DNA of 64,000 nt, taken from the NCBI GenBank assembly GCA_018336195.1, contig JAGXQV010000143.1:1-64000 (forward strand), written 5' to 3'. The DNA comes from Sulfuricella sp. (lineage in GTDB: Bacteria; Pseudomonadota; Gammaproteobacteria; Burkholderiales; Sulfuricellaceae). The notes beneath the pieces are model-generated. The model saw nothing but the letters and a program-made list of their open reading frames with translations. It made no database searches and was not told the origin of the DNA. Positions 1 to 9,180 of this stretch are shown piece after piece (within the stretch, counting starts at the first letter, position 1; every line of letters begins with the position of its first letter). The translations under genes and the position numbers were made by a program.

Positions 1-1
1 C

Positions 2-184
2 AAGGGTAAAGAAATGATTACCCGGCGCTTCGCCACCGTGGAACCGGTGTTCGGCAATATCCGGGGCAACAAGCGGTTGGATCGTTTCACCCTGCGCGGC
101 AAAACCAAGGTCGATGGACAGTGGAAGCTGTATTGCCTAGTGCACAACATCGAAAAGCTGGCGCATCATGGCTATGGGATGTAA
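2..184 (+). CDS. IS1182-family transposase, C-terminal end (partial at window edge)
   Basis: The reading frame is open from the window edge and ends at a TAA. The 60 visible residues contain VEPVFGNIRGNKRLDRF and YCLVHNIEKLAHHGYG, the conserved tail of IS1182-type DDE transposases, so the gene should catalyse cut-and-paste movement of its element. The DDE core lies outside the window, so activity cannot be judged. After the stop comes a short GC hairpin (CCCCG/CGGGG) and about 220 bases without a convincing gene before rsgA; the right end of the element should be there, but no terminal inverted repeat can be assigned from one end. The family call is from recognition of the tail only. Confidence 0.8.
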   Translation, partial: KGKEMITRRFATVEPVFGNIRGNKRLDRFTLRGKTKVDGQWKLYCLVHNIEKLAHHGYGM

Positions 185-407
185 CCCCCGCAGAACCGGG
201 GATCACCGTCCCAAAGGTGCCACAAGCCGTGGGAGGCCGATATGAACGGCTTATTGCAGACAGCCGGGCAAGAAATGAGAAGGCACTCCGTTGCCCGGTA
301 TTTCGAAAAAAATTGCCCCGAAATGATCCGGGGAGATCAGAATCGGGTTTTTCTACAGCGTCGTTATGCGCCGCAGCAGGTCGCGGACACTCGATGATCG
401 AAGATAA

Positions 408-1478
408 ATGAAGAACCAGTACCGTGAATTGAATGAACTGGGCTGGAACGACTGGCTCGCGCAGCGGGCAGACTGCAAGCCAACGGATATCGTCGCCCGG
501 GTTGCGGCGGTTGATCGCGATCAGTTGCTGCTCGTGGATCAAATCGGCCAATTCCGGGCAAAACTGGCCGGCAGCTTTTTGCACCGCCATGACCTGTCCC
601 ATGAGCTGCCGTGCGTAGGCGACTGGGTTTGTGTGGAGAAGCAGCCTGGCGAAGACTTCGGGGTGATCCACACGCTCCTGGAGCGCAGGACTTCGCTGCG
701 CCGGAAGTCGGCTGGAAATGACATTGAGTACCAGATGATTGCTGCGAACCTGGACTACGTGGTCATCGTTCAGTCCTGCCACTTCGATTTCAACCTGAAC
801 CACTTGGAACGTTATCTCGTGATGGTGATGGAAGGCGGGGCCGAGCCGTACATCCTGCTGACCAAATCGGACTTGGTGGAGCCTGCGGTGCTGGCCGCGC
901 AGTTGGCGGAAATACGGTCTGCCGGCATCACCGCGCCGATCGTGCCGTTGAGCAACGTAACGAGGGACGGTCTGGATGATCTCCAGCGGCTGCTGTTGCC
1001 CGGAAAGACCTATTGCTTCGTCGGATCGTCGGGGGTGGGCAAGAGCACCTTGATTAATCAATTGATTGGCCGCGAAAAGTTGGAAACGGGGGCCGTCAGC
1101 GGGACAGGCGAAGGGCGGCACACGACCGTTCGTCGCGAACTGATACGTCTCGACGGCGGCGCACTGGTCATCGACAACCCAGGCATGCGTGAATTCGGCA
1201 TTCTCGGCGCGGAAGGCGGGATAGAGGGCAGCTATTCCGGCATCACGGCCCTGTCGTCCCGCTGCCGCTACCATGGCTGTAGCCATACCGGCGAGCCGGG
1301 CTGTGCCGTACTCGCCGCCGTGCATGCCGGCGAAATAAGCCAGGAGTCTCTTGATAGTTTTCTCAAACTCAAGGAAGAATCCGCGTTCAACGACATGTCC
1401 TATGCCGAGAAAAGAAAGAAGGATCGGGACTTTGGTCGATACATCAAGTCGGCAAAGAACGACTTAAGGAATAGGTAG
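408..1478 (+). CDS. rsgA: Ribosome small-subunit-dependent GTPase A
   Basis: RsgA is a circularly permuted GTPase that checks late maturation of the 30S subunit. The permuted motif order is visible: an N-terminal OB-like region (about 25-110), then G4 TKSD (152-155), G1 GSSGVGKS (206-213) and G3 DNPG (256-259; DTPG is more common). A C-terminal zinc knuckle follows with Cys286, Cys291, His293 and Cys299. The 356-residue length is normal for the family. The ATG at 408 gives full N-terminal coverage, but no strong Shine-Dalgarno is seen before it. It stands alone between an IS1182 remnant and a lower-GC SRPBCC gene, so it is probably transcribed as a single gene. Confidence 0.95.
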   Translation: MKNQYRELNELGWNDWLAQRADCKPTDIVARVAAVDRDQLLLVDQIGQFRAKLAGSFLHRHDLSHELPCVGDWVCVEKQPGEDFGVIHTLLERRTSLRRKSAGNDIEYQMIAANLDYVVIVQSCHFDFNLNHLERYLVMVMEGGAEPYILLTKSDLVEPAVLAAQLAEIRSAGITAPIVPLSNVTRDGLDDLQRLLLPGKTYCFVGSSGVGKSTLINQLIGREKLETGAVSGTGEGRHTTVRRELIRLDGGALVIDNPGMREFGILGAEGGIEGSYSGITALSSRCRYHGCSHTGEPGCAVLAAVHAGEISQESLDSFLKLKEESAFNDMSYAEKRKKDRDFGRYIKSAKNDLRNR

Positions 1479-1648
1479 CGTGTTCGTGTCGGCGCATAAC
1501 CATCATTCGAGCGGACCTCGCGCGCGATAGTGCCCTCCCCTACCAATATTTTCATTTTTTGAGCGCGTTTTAGCGAGTCTACTTTACGTTGGGCGGCTTA
1601 TCCCGTCATCGACTATGCTTCAATTTCCGCAAATGCCAGGAGACCGAC

Positions 1649-2077
1649 ATGCCAGACATTCTTCACCGAGTAGGAATTGCTGCACCCCCTGAGCGCGTGT
1701 ATTCCGCCCTTGCGACGATTGATGGCCTTAGTCACTGGTGGGTCGTAGAAACCACGGGGAACGCGAACACTAGTGGCTCGATCAACTTTGGATTCTGCGA
1801 GATGGCGGTGATAAGTGCCGTGCCAAATGAACTCGTGCACTGGCGGTGTACACGCGGTCCTGATGAATGGGTTGGGACCGAGGTGATCTTTCACTTGGAG
1901 TGGAAGGAAAACCAGACATTCATCATCTTCAAACATGCCAACTGGAAAGAACCCGTTGAGTTCATGCACCATTGCAGCACCAAGTGGGCAACCTTTTTGC
2001 TGAGTTTGAGGGATTGGCTTGAACGGGCCGAGGGCCGTCCAACGCCATATGACATTAAAATTCATGTTGGTGACTAA
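1649..2077 (+). CDS. SRPBCC (AHSA1-like) domain protein
   Basis: A 142-residue protein made of one SRPBCC/START-like fold. It begins with the typical strand 'ILHRVGIAAPPERVYSALAT' and 'LSHWWV', and ends in the long C-terminal helix 'STKWATFLLSLRDWLE'. Such proteins bind small hydrophobic ligands; no ligand can be assigned. I chose the ATG at 1649 because CCAGGAG precedes it at good distance and the fold starts immediately; an in-frame upstream start would add 20 unmatched residues. Codon use is less GC-rich than in neighbouring genes, and a GTTGGGC core like an integron attC end lies 55 bases upstream, so arrival by transfer is plausible but not shown. Confidence 0.8.
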   Translation: MPDILHRVGIAAPPERVYSALATIDGLSHWWVVETTGNANTSGSINFGFCEMAVISAVPNELVHWRCTRGPDEWVGTEVIFHLEWKENQTFIIFKHANWKEPVEFMHHCSTKWATFLLSLRDWLERAEGRPTPYDIKIHVGD

Positions 2078-2099
2078 ACTGCCCGTGGACATCGAGGCG

Positions 2100-2290
2100 C
2101 TAAACGGTTCGCAATGATTGAGCCGTCGCCCACCCCATCATTCCACCGTTGAGGGTGCAGCCCTCCCACCCTCCCGAACCGGACGGGCATGATCCCGAGA
2201 ACGGAACTGCACGGGGAAGCGCTTGCTCCGCCTCAAACCGCCCCGCAAGACCGACGTAAAGCGCCCCTAACCGAGCTTTTCGAGTCCGTC
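2100..2290 (-). other. Possible group II intron RNA remnant in the rsgA/SRPBCC-acs gap
   Basis: The 286-base gap between the SRPBCC gene and acs has no convincing gene. Read on the minus strand it contains GCCCGTCCGGTTCGGGAGGG (about 2169-2188), resembling the conserved GGTTCGGAGGG segment found near domain IV of bacterial group II introns. No reverse-transcriptase ORF and no clear domain V hairpin were found, so at best this is a fragment. This is a resemblance from memory; a covariance-model search would decide it. Confidence 0.22.
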
Positions 2291-2310
2291 GTCTACAAGC
2301 CATAGTGACG

Positions 2311-2344
2311 AAAAAAAACCGCCGGTGTTGGCCGGCGGTTTTTT
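2311..2344. terminator. Bidirectional intrinsic terminator downstream of acs
   Basis: A 7-bp GC stem, CCGCCGG (2319-2325) with CCGGCGG (2332-2338), encloses a six-base loop. It is flanked by A8 on the left and T6 on the right, so it can end transcription from both sides. It lies 20 bases beyond the acs stop codon, the expected position for terminating minus-strand acs. Confidence 0.9.
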
Positions 2345-2363
2345 CTTAATACCCAAACAGCGT

Positions 2364-4334
<1,971 letters not shown>

Positions 4335-4479
4335 TTTCTCTCCTCACTGGAATATTTGCTACGATACGATTCAAAACAAAACTGGGCGATGATAATGCTT
4401 TTATTCGCCGCTTTCCATACTGCACGGCAATCTTATATAAGATAAGTCTTACACACCCCTTACAAATTCAGGACACTCC
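4335..4479. promoter_or_regulatory. Divergent acs/glnE promoter region with perfect 12-bp palindrome
   Basis: This AT-richer 145-base interval separates divergent acs and glnE. It contains the perfect palindrome TCTTATATAAGA (4431-4442), and a shortened form, TCTTATAAGA, occurs before the TlpA-like gene at 8545-8554. The glnE ribosome-binding site is AGGAC at 4470-4474. The stretch 4448-4479 is the protospacer of a spacer in the local CRISPR array. Promoter boxes were not assigned. Confidence 0.5.
4448..4479 (+). other. Protospacer perfectly matched by a spacer of the resident CRISPR array
   Basis: These 32 bases, ending one base before the glnE ATG and including its Shine-Dalgarno, are the exact reverse complement of the plus-strand spacer at 26302-26333. 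The CRISPR RNA is transcribed from the minus strand, so its guide is identical to this plus strand and would pair with the minus strand here. One extra base matches: position 4447 is T, and the adjoining repeat copy ends in T in crRNA sense instead of the usual G. Bases 4445-4447 are AGT; the canonical I-E motif AAG is at 4444-4446, one base out of register. Confidence 0.97.
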
Positions 4480-7197
4480 ATGAATCCCACGCAAAACCAT
4501 GCCGTGATCGCCGCTGCCCTTGAACTCAGCCATTTTGCGCGGCGCCTGGCGCAAGGCAGCGCAACGCTGGCGGACGACCTCGCCGCTCACCTGGAGGAAG
4601 CCTGGACACCCGCCGCGATGCGCGCCGCTCTCGAAGCAGCCGCCCCCGCCGACGAAACGGCGCTGAAAAAGGCTCTGCGCGTCCTGCGCAGCCGCGTGAT
4701 GCTGCGCACCATCGTGCGCGACTTGGGCGGCCTGGCGGACTTGCGCGAGGTGATGGTCACCGCCAGCAGCCTCGCCGAAATCACCATCCGCTTTGCCCTG
4801 GAAAAACTCGACGGCTGGCAACGCGGCATCTACGGCACGCCCTTCAGTGAGGACGGCCTGCGCGAGCAGGATTTGATCGTGGTCGGGATGGGCAAGCTGG
4901 GCGGCTATGAACTCAACGTGTCGTCGGACATCGACCTGATTTTCGCCTTCCCCGAGGAAGGCGAAACCAGCGGCCCGCGCAAGACCAGCAACCACGAGTA
5001 CTTCGCCCTGCTCGGCAAAAAACTGATCCAGGCGCTCAACGACAACACCGAGGACGGTTTCGTCTTTCGCGTCGACATGCGCCTGCGCCCCTACGGCGAA
5101 AGCGGGCCGCTGGTCGGCAGCTTCGCCATGCTGGAGGAGTATTACCTCACCCAGGGCCGCGAATGGGAGCGCTACGCCTGGATCAAAGGGCGCCCCATGG
5201 TAGGCACCCAGTACGGAGAACTGGCGGCGATGCTGCGTCCCTTCGTGTTCCGCAAGTACCTGGATTTCGGCGCGTTCGCCTCGATGCGCGAATTGCACGG
5301 CCAGATCAGGCGCGAGGTGGCGCGCCGCGACATGAGCGACAACATCAAACTGGGGCCGGGCGGCATCCGCGAAATCGAGTTCATCACCCAAGTGTTCCAA
5401 TTGATCCGCGGCGGCAAGGAAGCCGCGCTGCAAACCCGCTCCACCCTGGAAGCGCTGGACATCCTGGAGGCGCGCCAATTGATGCAAGCGGACGCGGTCG
5501 CCGAGTTGCGCGCCGCCTATTTCTTCCTGCGCAACCTGGAACATCGCCTGCAATACCTGGAAGACGCGCAAACCCAGACCTTGCCGACGCGCGAGGAGGA
5601 GCGCCGGATGATCGCACTGGGCATGGGGTACCCCGATTACCCGGCCTTCCTGGCGGCGCTCGACGCTCACCGCGGCAAGGTGACCCGCCATTTCGAGCAG
5701 GTTTTCGCCGCCCCGCAAAGCTCGCAGGATAGCCACCCGCTGGCGGGGCTGTGGCAGGGTTCCCCGGATGAAGGCGAAGCGCTGGAGACGCTCGGCGAAC
5801 TCGGCTACCGGCAGCCCGGCGAGGTCTGGGAACGCCTTGCCAAGATCAAGCTCAGCGGGCGCTACACCCAGTTGCCGGAAAGTAGCCGCGCCCGTTTCGA
5901 CGCGCTGATGCCGCCGCTCATCCAGGTTGCCGGGCAATATCCCAACCCCGACGCCACCCTGGAGCGCATCCTCAACCTCATGGAAGCCGTCAGCCGACGC
6001 GGCGCCTATCTGGCCCTGTTGCTCGAATACCCACAAACCCTGGCCCAGGTAGCACGCCTGGCAAGCGCCAGCCCGTGGGTCTCCGACTACCTCACCAAGC
6101 ACCCCATCCTCCTCGACGAGTTGCTCGACACCCGTGAACTTTACGCCGCACCCGACTGGGACAAACTGAAAATCGAACTGGAAAAGCAGTTGAACGAAGT
6201 CGCCGACGACACCGAACGGCAAATGGACGTGCTGCGCCACTTCAAGCAGGCCCAGGTCTTCCGCCTGGTCGCCCAGGATTTGGCGGGCGCCCTGACGGTG
6301 GAGAAGCTCTCCGACCATCTCTCCGGACTCGCTGACCTGATCCTCGCCGAAGTCCTGCGCCATGCCTGGATGGGCGTGCGCAACCGGCACCGCGACGAAC
6401 CGTGCTTTGCGGTAATCGGTTACGGCAAGCTGGGCGGCAAGGAACTGGGCTACGCCTCCGACCTCGACATCATTTTCCTCTACGATGACGACGCGCCCGA
6501 AGCGCCGGAAATCTATGCCCGTCTCGGCCAGCGCATCAATACCTGGCTGACCAGCTTCACCGCCGCCGGAGCGCTCTACGACACCGACCTGCGGCTGCGC
6601 CCGAACGGCGCTAGCGGCCTGCTGGTCAGCACCGTCGAAGCCTTCGAGGAATACCAGAAAAACCAGGCCTGGGTATGGGAGCATCAAGCACTGACCCGTG
6701 CCCGCTTCTGCGCGGGCGACGCCGGAGTGGGCGAACAATTCGAGCGGATCCGCCACGCCGTACTGATCGCCCCGCGCGATCAAGCAGCCTTGAAAAACGA
6801 GGTGATCGCGATGCGCCAGAAGATGCTCGACGCCCACCCCAACCGGAGCGGCCAGTTCGATCTGAAACACGACCGGGGCGGCATCATCGACGTGGAATTC
6901 CTGGTGCAATACCTGATCCTTGCCCATGCCGCCGCCCACCCCGAACTAACCCGCAACAGCGGCAACTTGGCGCTGCTCAAGGCGGCTGGCGAAGTGGGCC
7001 TGATCTCCACCGAATTCGCCGAACTGTGCCGCACGGCTTACCGCGAATTCCGCAAGCGCCAGCACCAGTTGCGCCTGCAGGGTGCGGAATTCGCCCGAAT
7101 CGATACGGACGAAGCGGATAGCTTCGCTGCGCCGGTCAGGGAACTGTGGGACAATGTCTTGGGGCAAGACAAATCCCCGGCAAATCTCGATAAATAA
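4480..7197 (+). CDS. glnE: Bifunctional glutamine synthetase adenylyltransferase / adenylyl-removing enzyme
   Basis: GlnE switches glutamine synthetase off and on by attaching AMP to a tyrosine or removing it by phosphorolysis, in response to PII and glutamine. The 905 residues carry two nucleotidyltransferase domains: the N-terminal adenylyl-removase with VGMGKLGGYELNVSSDIDL (about 133-151) and the C-terminal adenylyltransferase with GYGKLGGKELGYASDLDI (about 647-664). Each is followed by its helical GlnD/PII-uridylyltransferase-like segment. The N-terminus is slightly short but the first domain is complete. A modest AGGAC site precedes the ATG. Its leader is the target of a spacer in the local CRISPR array. 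It is divergent from acs, followed by a 104-base gap, and probably monocistronic. Confidence 0.96.
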   Translation: MNPTQNHAVIAAALELSHFARRLAQGSATLADDLAAHLEEAWTPAAMRAALEAAAPADETALKKALRVLRSRVMLRTIVRDLGGLADLREVMVTASSLAEITIRFALEKLDGWQRGIYGTPFSEDGLREQDLIVVGMGKLGGYELNVSSDIDLIFAFPEEGETSGPRKTSNHEYFALLGKKLIQALNDNTEDGFVFRVDMRLRPYGESGPLVGSFAMLEEYYLTQGREWERYAWIKGRPMVGTQYGELAAMLRPFVFRKYLDFGAFASMRELHGQIRREVARRDMSDNIKLGPGGIREIEFITQVFQLIRGGKEAALQTRSTLEALDILEARQLMQADAVAELRAAYFFLRNLEHRLQYLEDAQTQTLPTREEERRMIALGMGYPDYPAFLAALDAHRGKVTRHFEQVFAAPQSSQDSHPLAGLWQGSPDEGEALETLGELGYRQPGEVWERLAKIKLSGRYTQLPESSRARFDALMPPLIQVAGQYPNPDATLERILNLMEAVSRRGAYLALLLEYPQTLAQVARLASASPWVSDYLTKHPILLDELLDTRELYAAPDWDKLKIELEKQLNEVADDTERQMDVLRHFKQAQVFRLVAQDLAGALTVEKLSDHLSGLADLILAEVLRHAWMGVRNRHRDEPCFAVIGYGKLGGKELGYASDLDIIFLYDDDAPEAPEIYARLGQRINTWLTSFTAAGALYDTDLRLRPNGASGLLVSTVEAFEEYQKNQAWVWEHQALTRARFCAGDAGVGEQFERIRHAVLIAPRDQAALKNEVIAMRQKMLDAHPNRSGQFDLKHDRGGIIDVEFLVQYLILAHAAAHPELTRNSGNLALLKAAGEVGLISTEFAELCRTAYREFRKRQHQLRLQGAEFARIDTDEADSFAAPVRELWDNVLGQDKSPANLDK

Positions 7198-7301
7198 GCG
7201 CCGCTTATGCCAGCATAGGAAAATTAGTTGGCATATCGGGTTGCGATTCGAGGAATTTCGATTAGAATTTTTGCTCCTTAAATGGAGGAGACAAAATAAT
7301 T

Positions 7302-8414
7302 ATGGAAACGTCAGGACTCGCAGCAACTATCTCATGGTGGGGTTTCGGCCTCGGCCTGGTATTCGGCTTCATTGCCAACAAGAGCAACTTCTGCACCATG
7401 GGTGCGGTATCCGACATCGTCAACATGGGGGACTGGGGGCGTATGCGCGCCTGGTTGTTGGCCATCGCCATCGCGATGATCGGCACCAATGCACTGGCCT
7501 ACCTGGGCTACATCAACCTCGACAAAACCATCTATACCGGCGCCAGCTTCCCCTGGCTGGCCTACATCGTAGGCGGCGCGATTTTCGGCGTCGGCATGAC
7601 GCTCGGCTCGGGTTGCGGGAACAAGACCCTGGTGCGCGTCGGTGGCGGCAACCTGAAATCGGTGGTGGTATTCATCTACATGGGCTACGCCGCCATGCTG
7701 ACCTTGAAAGGCATTTTCGGCGCGTTCCGCGTCAAAGTGCTGCAAGCCCCTGCCGTGACCCTGCAACTCGACCATGGACAGACGCTTCCGGAATTGCTCA
7801 GTGGAATCGGCGGACTTGATCCGAAAACCATGCTGCTGGCAGTGACCGCCGTAATCTCCCTGGCGATCCTGATTTTCGTGTTCATCGATCGCGAATTCCG
7901 CCAACATCTCGACAACAACCTGGCCGGCCTGATCCTCGGCCTAGTGGTAGTCGCCGGCTGGTACGTGACCGGCCACATGGGGCTGGCGGAAAATCCGGAA
8001 ACCCTGGAAATCACCTATTTCGGCACCAACTCCCATCTCGCCGAATCGATGTCGTTCGTCGCTCCGACCGCCTATACCATGGAATACTGGGCTTACTGGA
8101 CCGACACCTCGACGGTGATCACTTTCGGCATCGCCACCGTGTTCGGGGTCGGTATCGGCTCCTTCATCTACTCGCTGATTACCAAATCCTTCCGCTGGGA
8201 GCATTTCTCCTCGTCACAGGACATGTTCCGCCACATCATCGGCGGCACGCTGATGGGGTTCGGCGGCGTCACTGCCATGGGCTGCACGATCGGACAGGGC
8301 ATGACCGGCGTCTCAACGCTTTCATTGGGTTCGATTCTGGCTTTCGCCTCAATTGTCGCCGGCGCGGCAATCACCATGAAAATCCAGTATTACATGATGA
8401 TGCGCGAAGCCTGA
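7302..8414 (+). CDS. YeeE/YedE-family membrane transporter for thiosulfate or other sulfur species (TsuA-like)
   Basis: A 370-residue polytopic inner-membrane protein. YeeE/TsuA proteins take up thiosulfate through a pore lined by conserved cysteines. Three such cysteine motifs are visible: NKSNFCTMG (Cys31), GSGCGNKTLVR (Cys105) and MGCTIGQGMTG near residue 328. Hydrophobic segments run throughout, with one longer periplasmic insertion around residues 140-165. A strong GGAGGAG ribosome-binding site precedes the ATG, and an intrinsic terminator follows. The thioredoxin-like and DUF302 genes immediately downstream suggest a function in sulfur metabolism; the exact substrate is inference. Confidence 0.88.
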   Translation: METSGLAATISWWGFGLGLVFGFIANKSNFCTMGAVSDIVNMGDWGRMRAWLLAIAIAMIGTNALAYLGYINLDKTIYTGASFPWLAYIVGGAIFGVGMTLGSGCGNKTLVRVGGGNLKSVVVFIYMGYAAMLTLKGIFGAFRVKVLQAPAVTLQLDHGQTLPELLSGIGGLDPKTMLLAVTAVISLAILIFVFIDREFRQHLDNNLAGLILGLVVVAGWYVTGHMGLAENPETLEITYFGTNSHLAESMSFVAPTAYTMEYWAYWTDTSTVITFGIATVFGVGIGSFIYSLITKSFRWEHFSSSQDMFRHIIGGTLMGFGGVTAMGCTIGQGMTGVSTLSLGSILAFASIVAGAAITMKIQYYMMMREA

Positions 8415-8441
8415 TCGGCCTCACGAATCTCAACCATCGAA

Positions 8442-8467
8442 AGCCCGCCTCGCGCGGGCTTTTTTTT
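8442..8467 (+). terminator. Intrinsic terminator after the sulfur transporter gene
   Basis: The 7-bp stem AGCCCGC (8442-8448) with GCGGGCT (8454-8460) encloses a five-base loop and is followed by a run of seven further T residues. It begins 27 bases after the stop codon of the YeeE-type gene and separates that gene from the TlpA-like gene. Confidence 0.92.
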
Positions 8468-8591
8468 GCTCTCCGCTGGAAAGATTCAACATAATCCCGA
8501 CTTATAGCGCCATAAAAAATTAGACATTCTAAAACTGCTAAACCTCTTATAAGATGAACCCCTCTTTCATGTCGGATATCCCCTTACGACA

Positions 8592-9104
8592 ATGCCGAAT
8601 CGCTTCAAAGCGCTGTTGCTGTTCTGGCTCTTCCTGGCTCTGCCTCATGCAGTCCAGGCAGCCGAAGCGATCAACTTCAATTTCACCGATACCGTAGGCA
8701 AGCATTACCAACTTTCCGACCTCAAGGGCAAATGGGTATTGGTCAACTTTTGGGCTCCCTGGTGCCCCCCCTGCTGGAAGGAACTTCCCGACCTCAACGA
8801 CCTCCAGAAAGCCCGCCGCGACATCGTCGTCATCGGCATTGCGATGGACTACAAGGACGAAGATTCGGTGTTATACTTGCTCAAAAAACACAAGATAGAT
8901 TTTCCGGTAGTTATGGGGGGAAAGTCGCGCGGCGACAACAATCCGATCAAACAGGTCGGTCCGGTTCCTTTTTACCCCACCTCTTATTTATATGCCCCCG
9001 ACAACCAGATTGTCATGGTGAAAATGGGCATGGTCGACCAGGACATGGTCAACCACTTCATTTACGACTATATGCAGGACAACGATTTGAAAAAGTGGAA
9101 TTAA
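8592..9104 (+). CDS. TlpA-like periplasmic thiol-disulfide oxidoreductase
   Basis: A 170-residue thioredoxin-fold protein with a cleavable signal peptide (hydrophobic core 7-19, likely cut after VQA at residue 23). The active site is WCPPC (Cys58-Cys61), and the cis-proline loop appears as VPFYPTSY. TlpA/ResA-like proteins reduce disulfides in the periplasm, often for cytochrome c, copper or sulfur-carrier proteins. It is the first gene of a likely three-gene unit with the methionine-rich protein (76 bases downstream) and the DUF302 protein. The palindrome TCTTATAAGA (8545-8554) is upstream. The ribosome-binding site is weak. Partner proteins cannot be named from sequence. Confidence 0.88.
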   Translation: MPNRFKALLLFWLFLALPHAVQAAEAINFNFTDTVGKHYQLSDLKGKWVLVNFWAPWCPPCWKELPDLNDLQKARRDIVVIGIAMDYKDEDSVLYLLKKHKIDFPVVMGGKSRGDNNPIKQVGPVPFYPTSYLYAPDNQIVMVKMGMVDQDMVNHFIYDYMQDNDLKKWN

Positions 9105-9180
9105 GTTTGCATCAATTCAAGCACCCGCAGAGGTGTAGCGGTTTTTTTATCAATAATCCATCCAAAAAAGGAAGAGACAA

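Noticed and set aside
4468-6939. An 823-codon minus-strand open frame opposite glnE
   Set aside because: Antisense shadow caused by high GC; no ribosome-binding site or recognisable domain, while glnE is complete.
9121-9148. Possible terminator (CCGC...GCGG then T7) between the TlpA-like and Met-rich genes
   Set aside because: The stem is only about four base pairs. It may attenuate transcription slightly, but I cannot support a terminator call.
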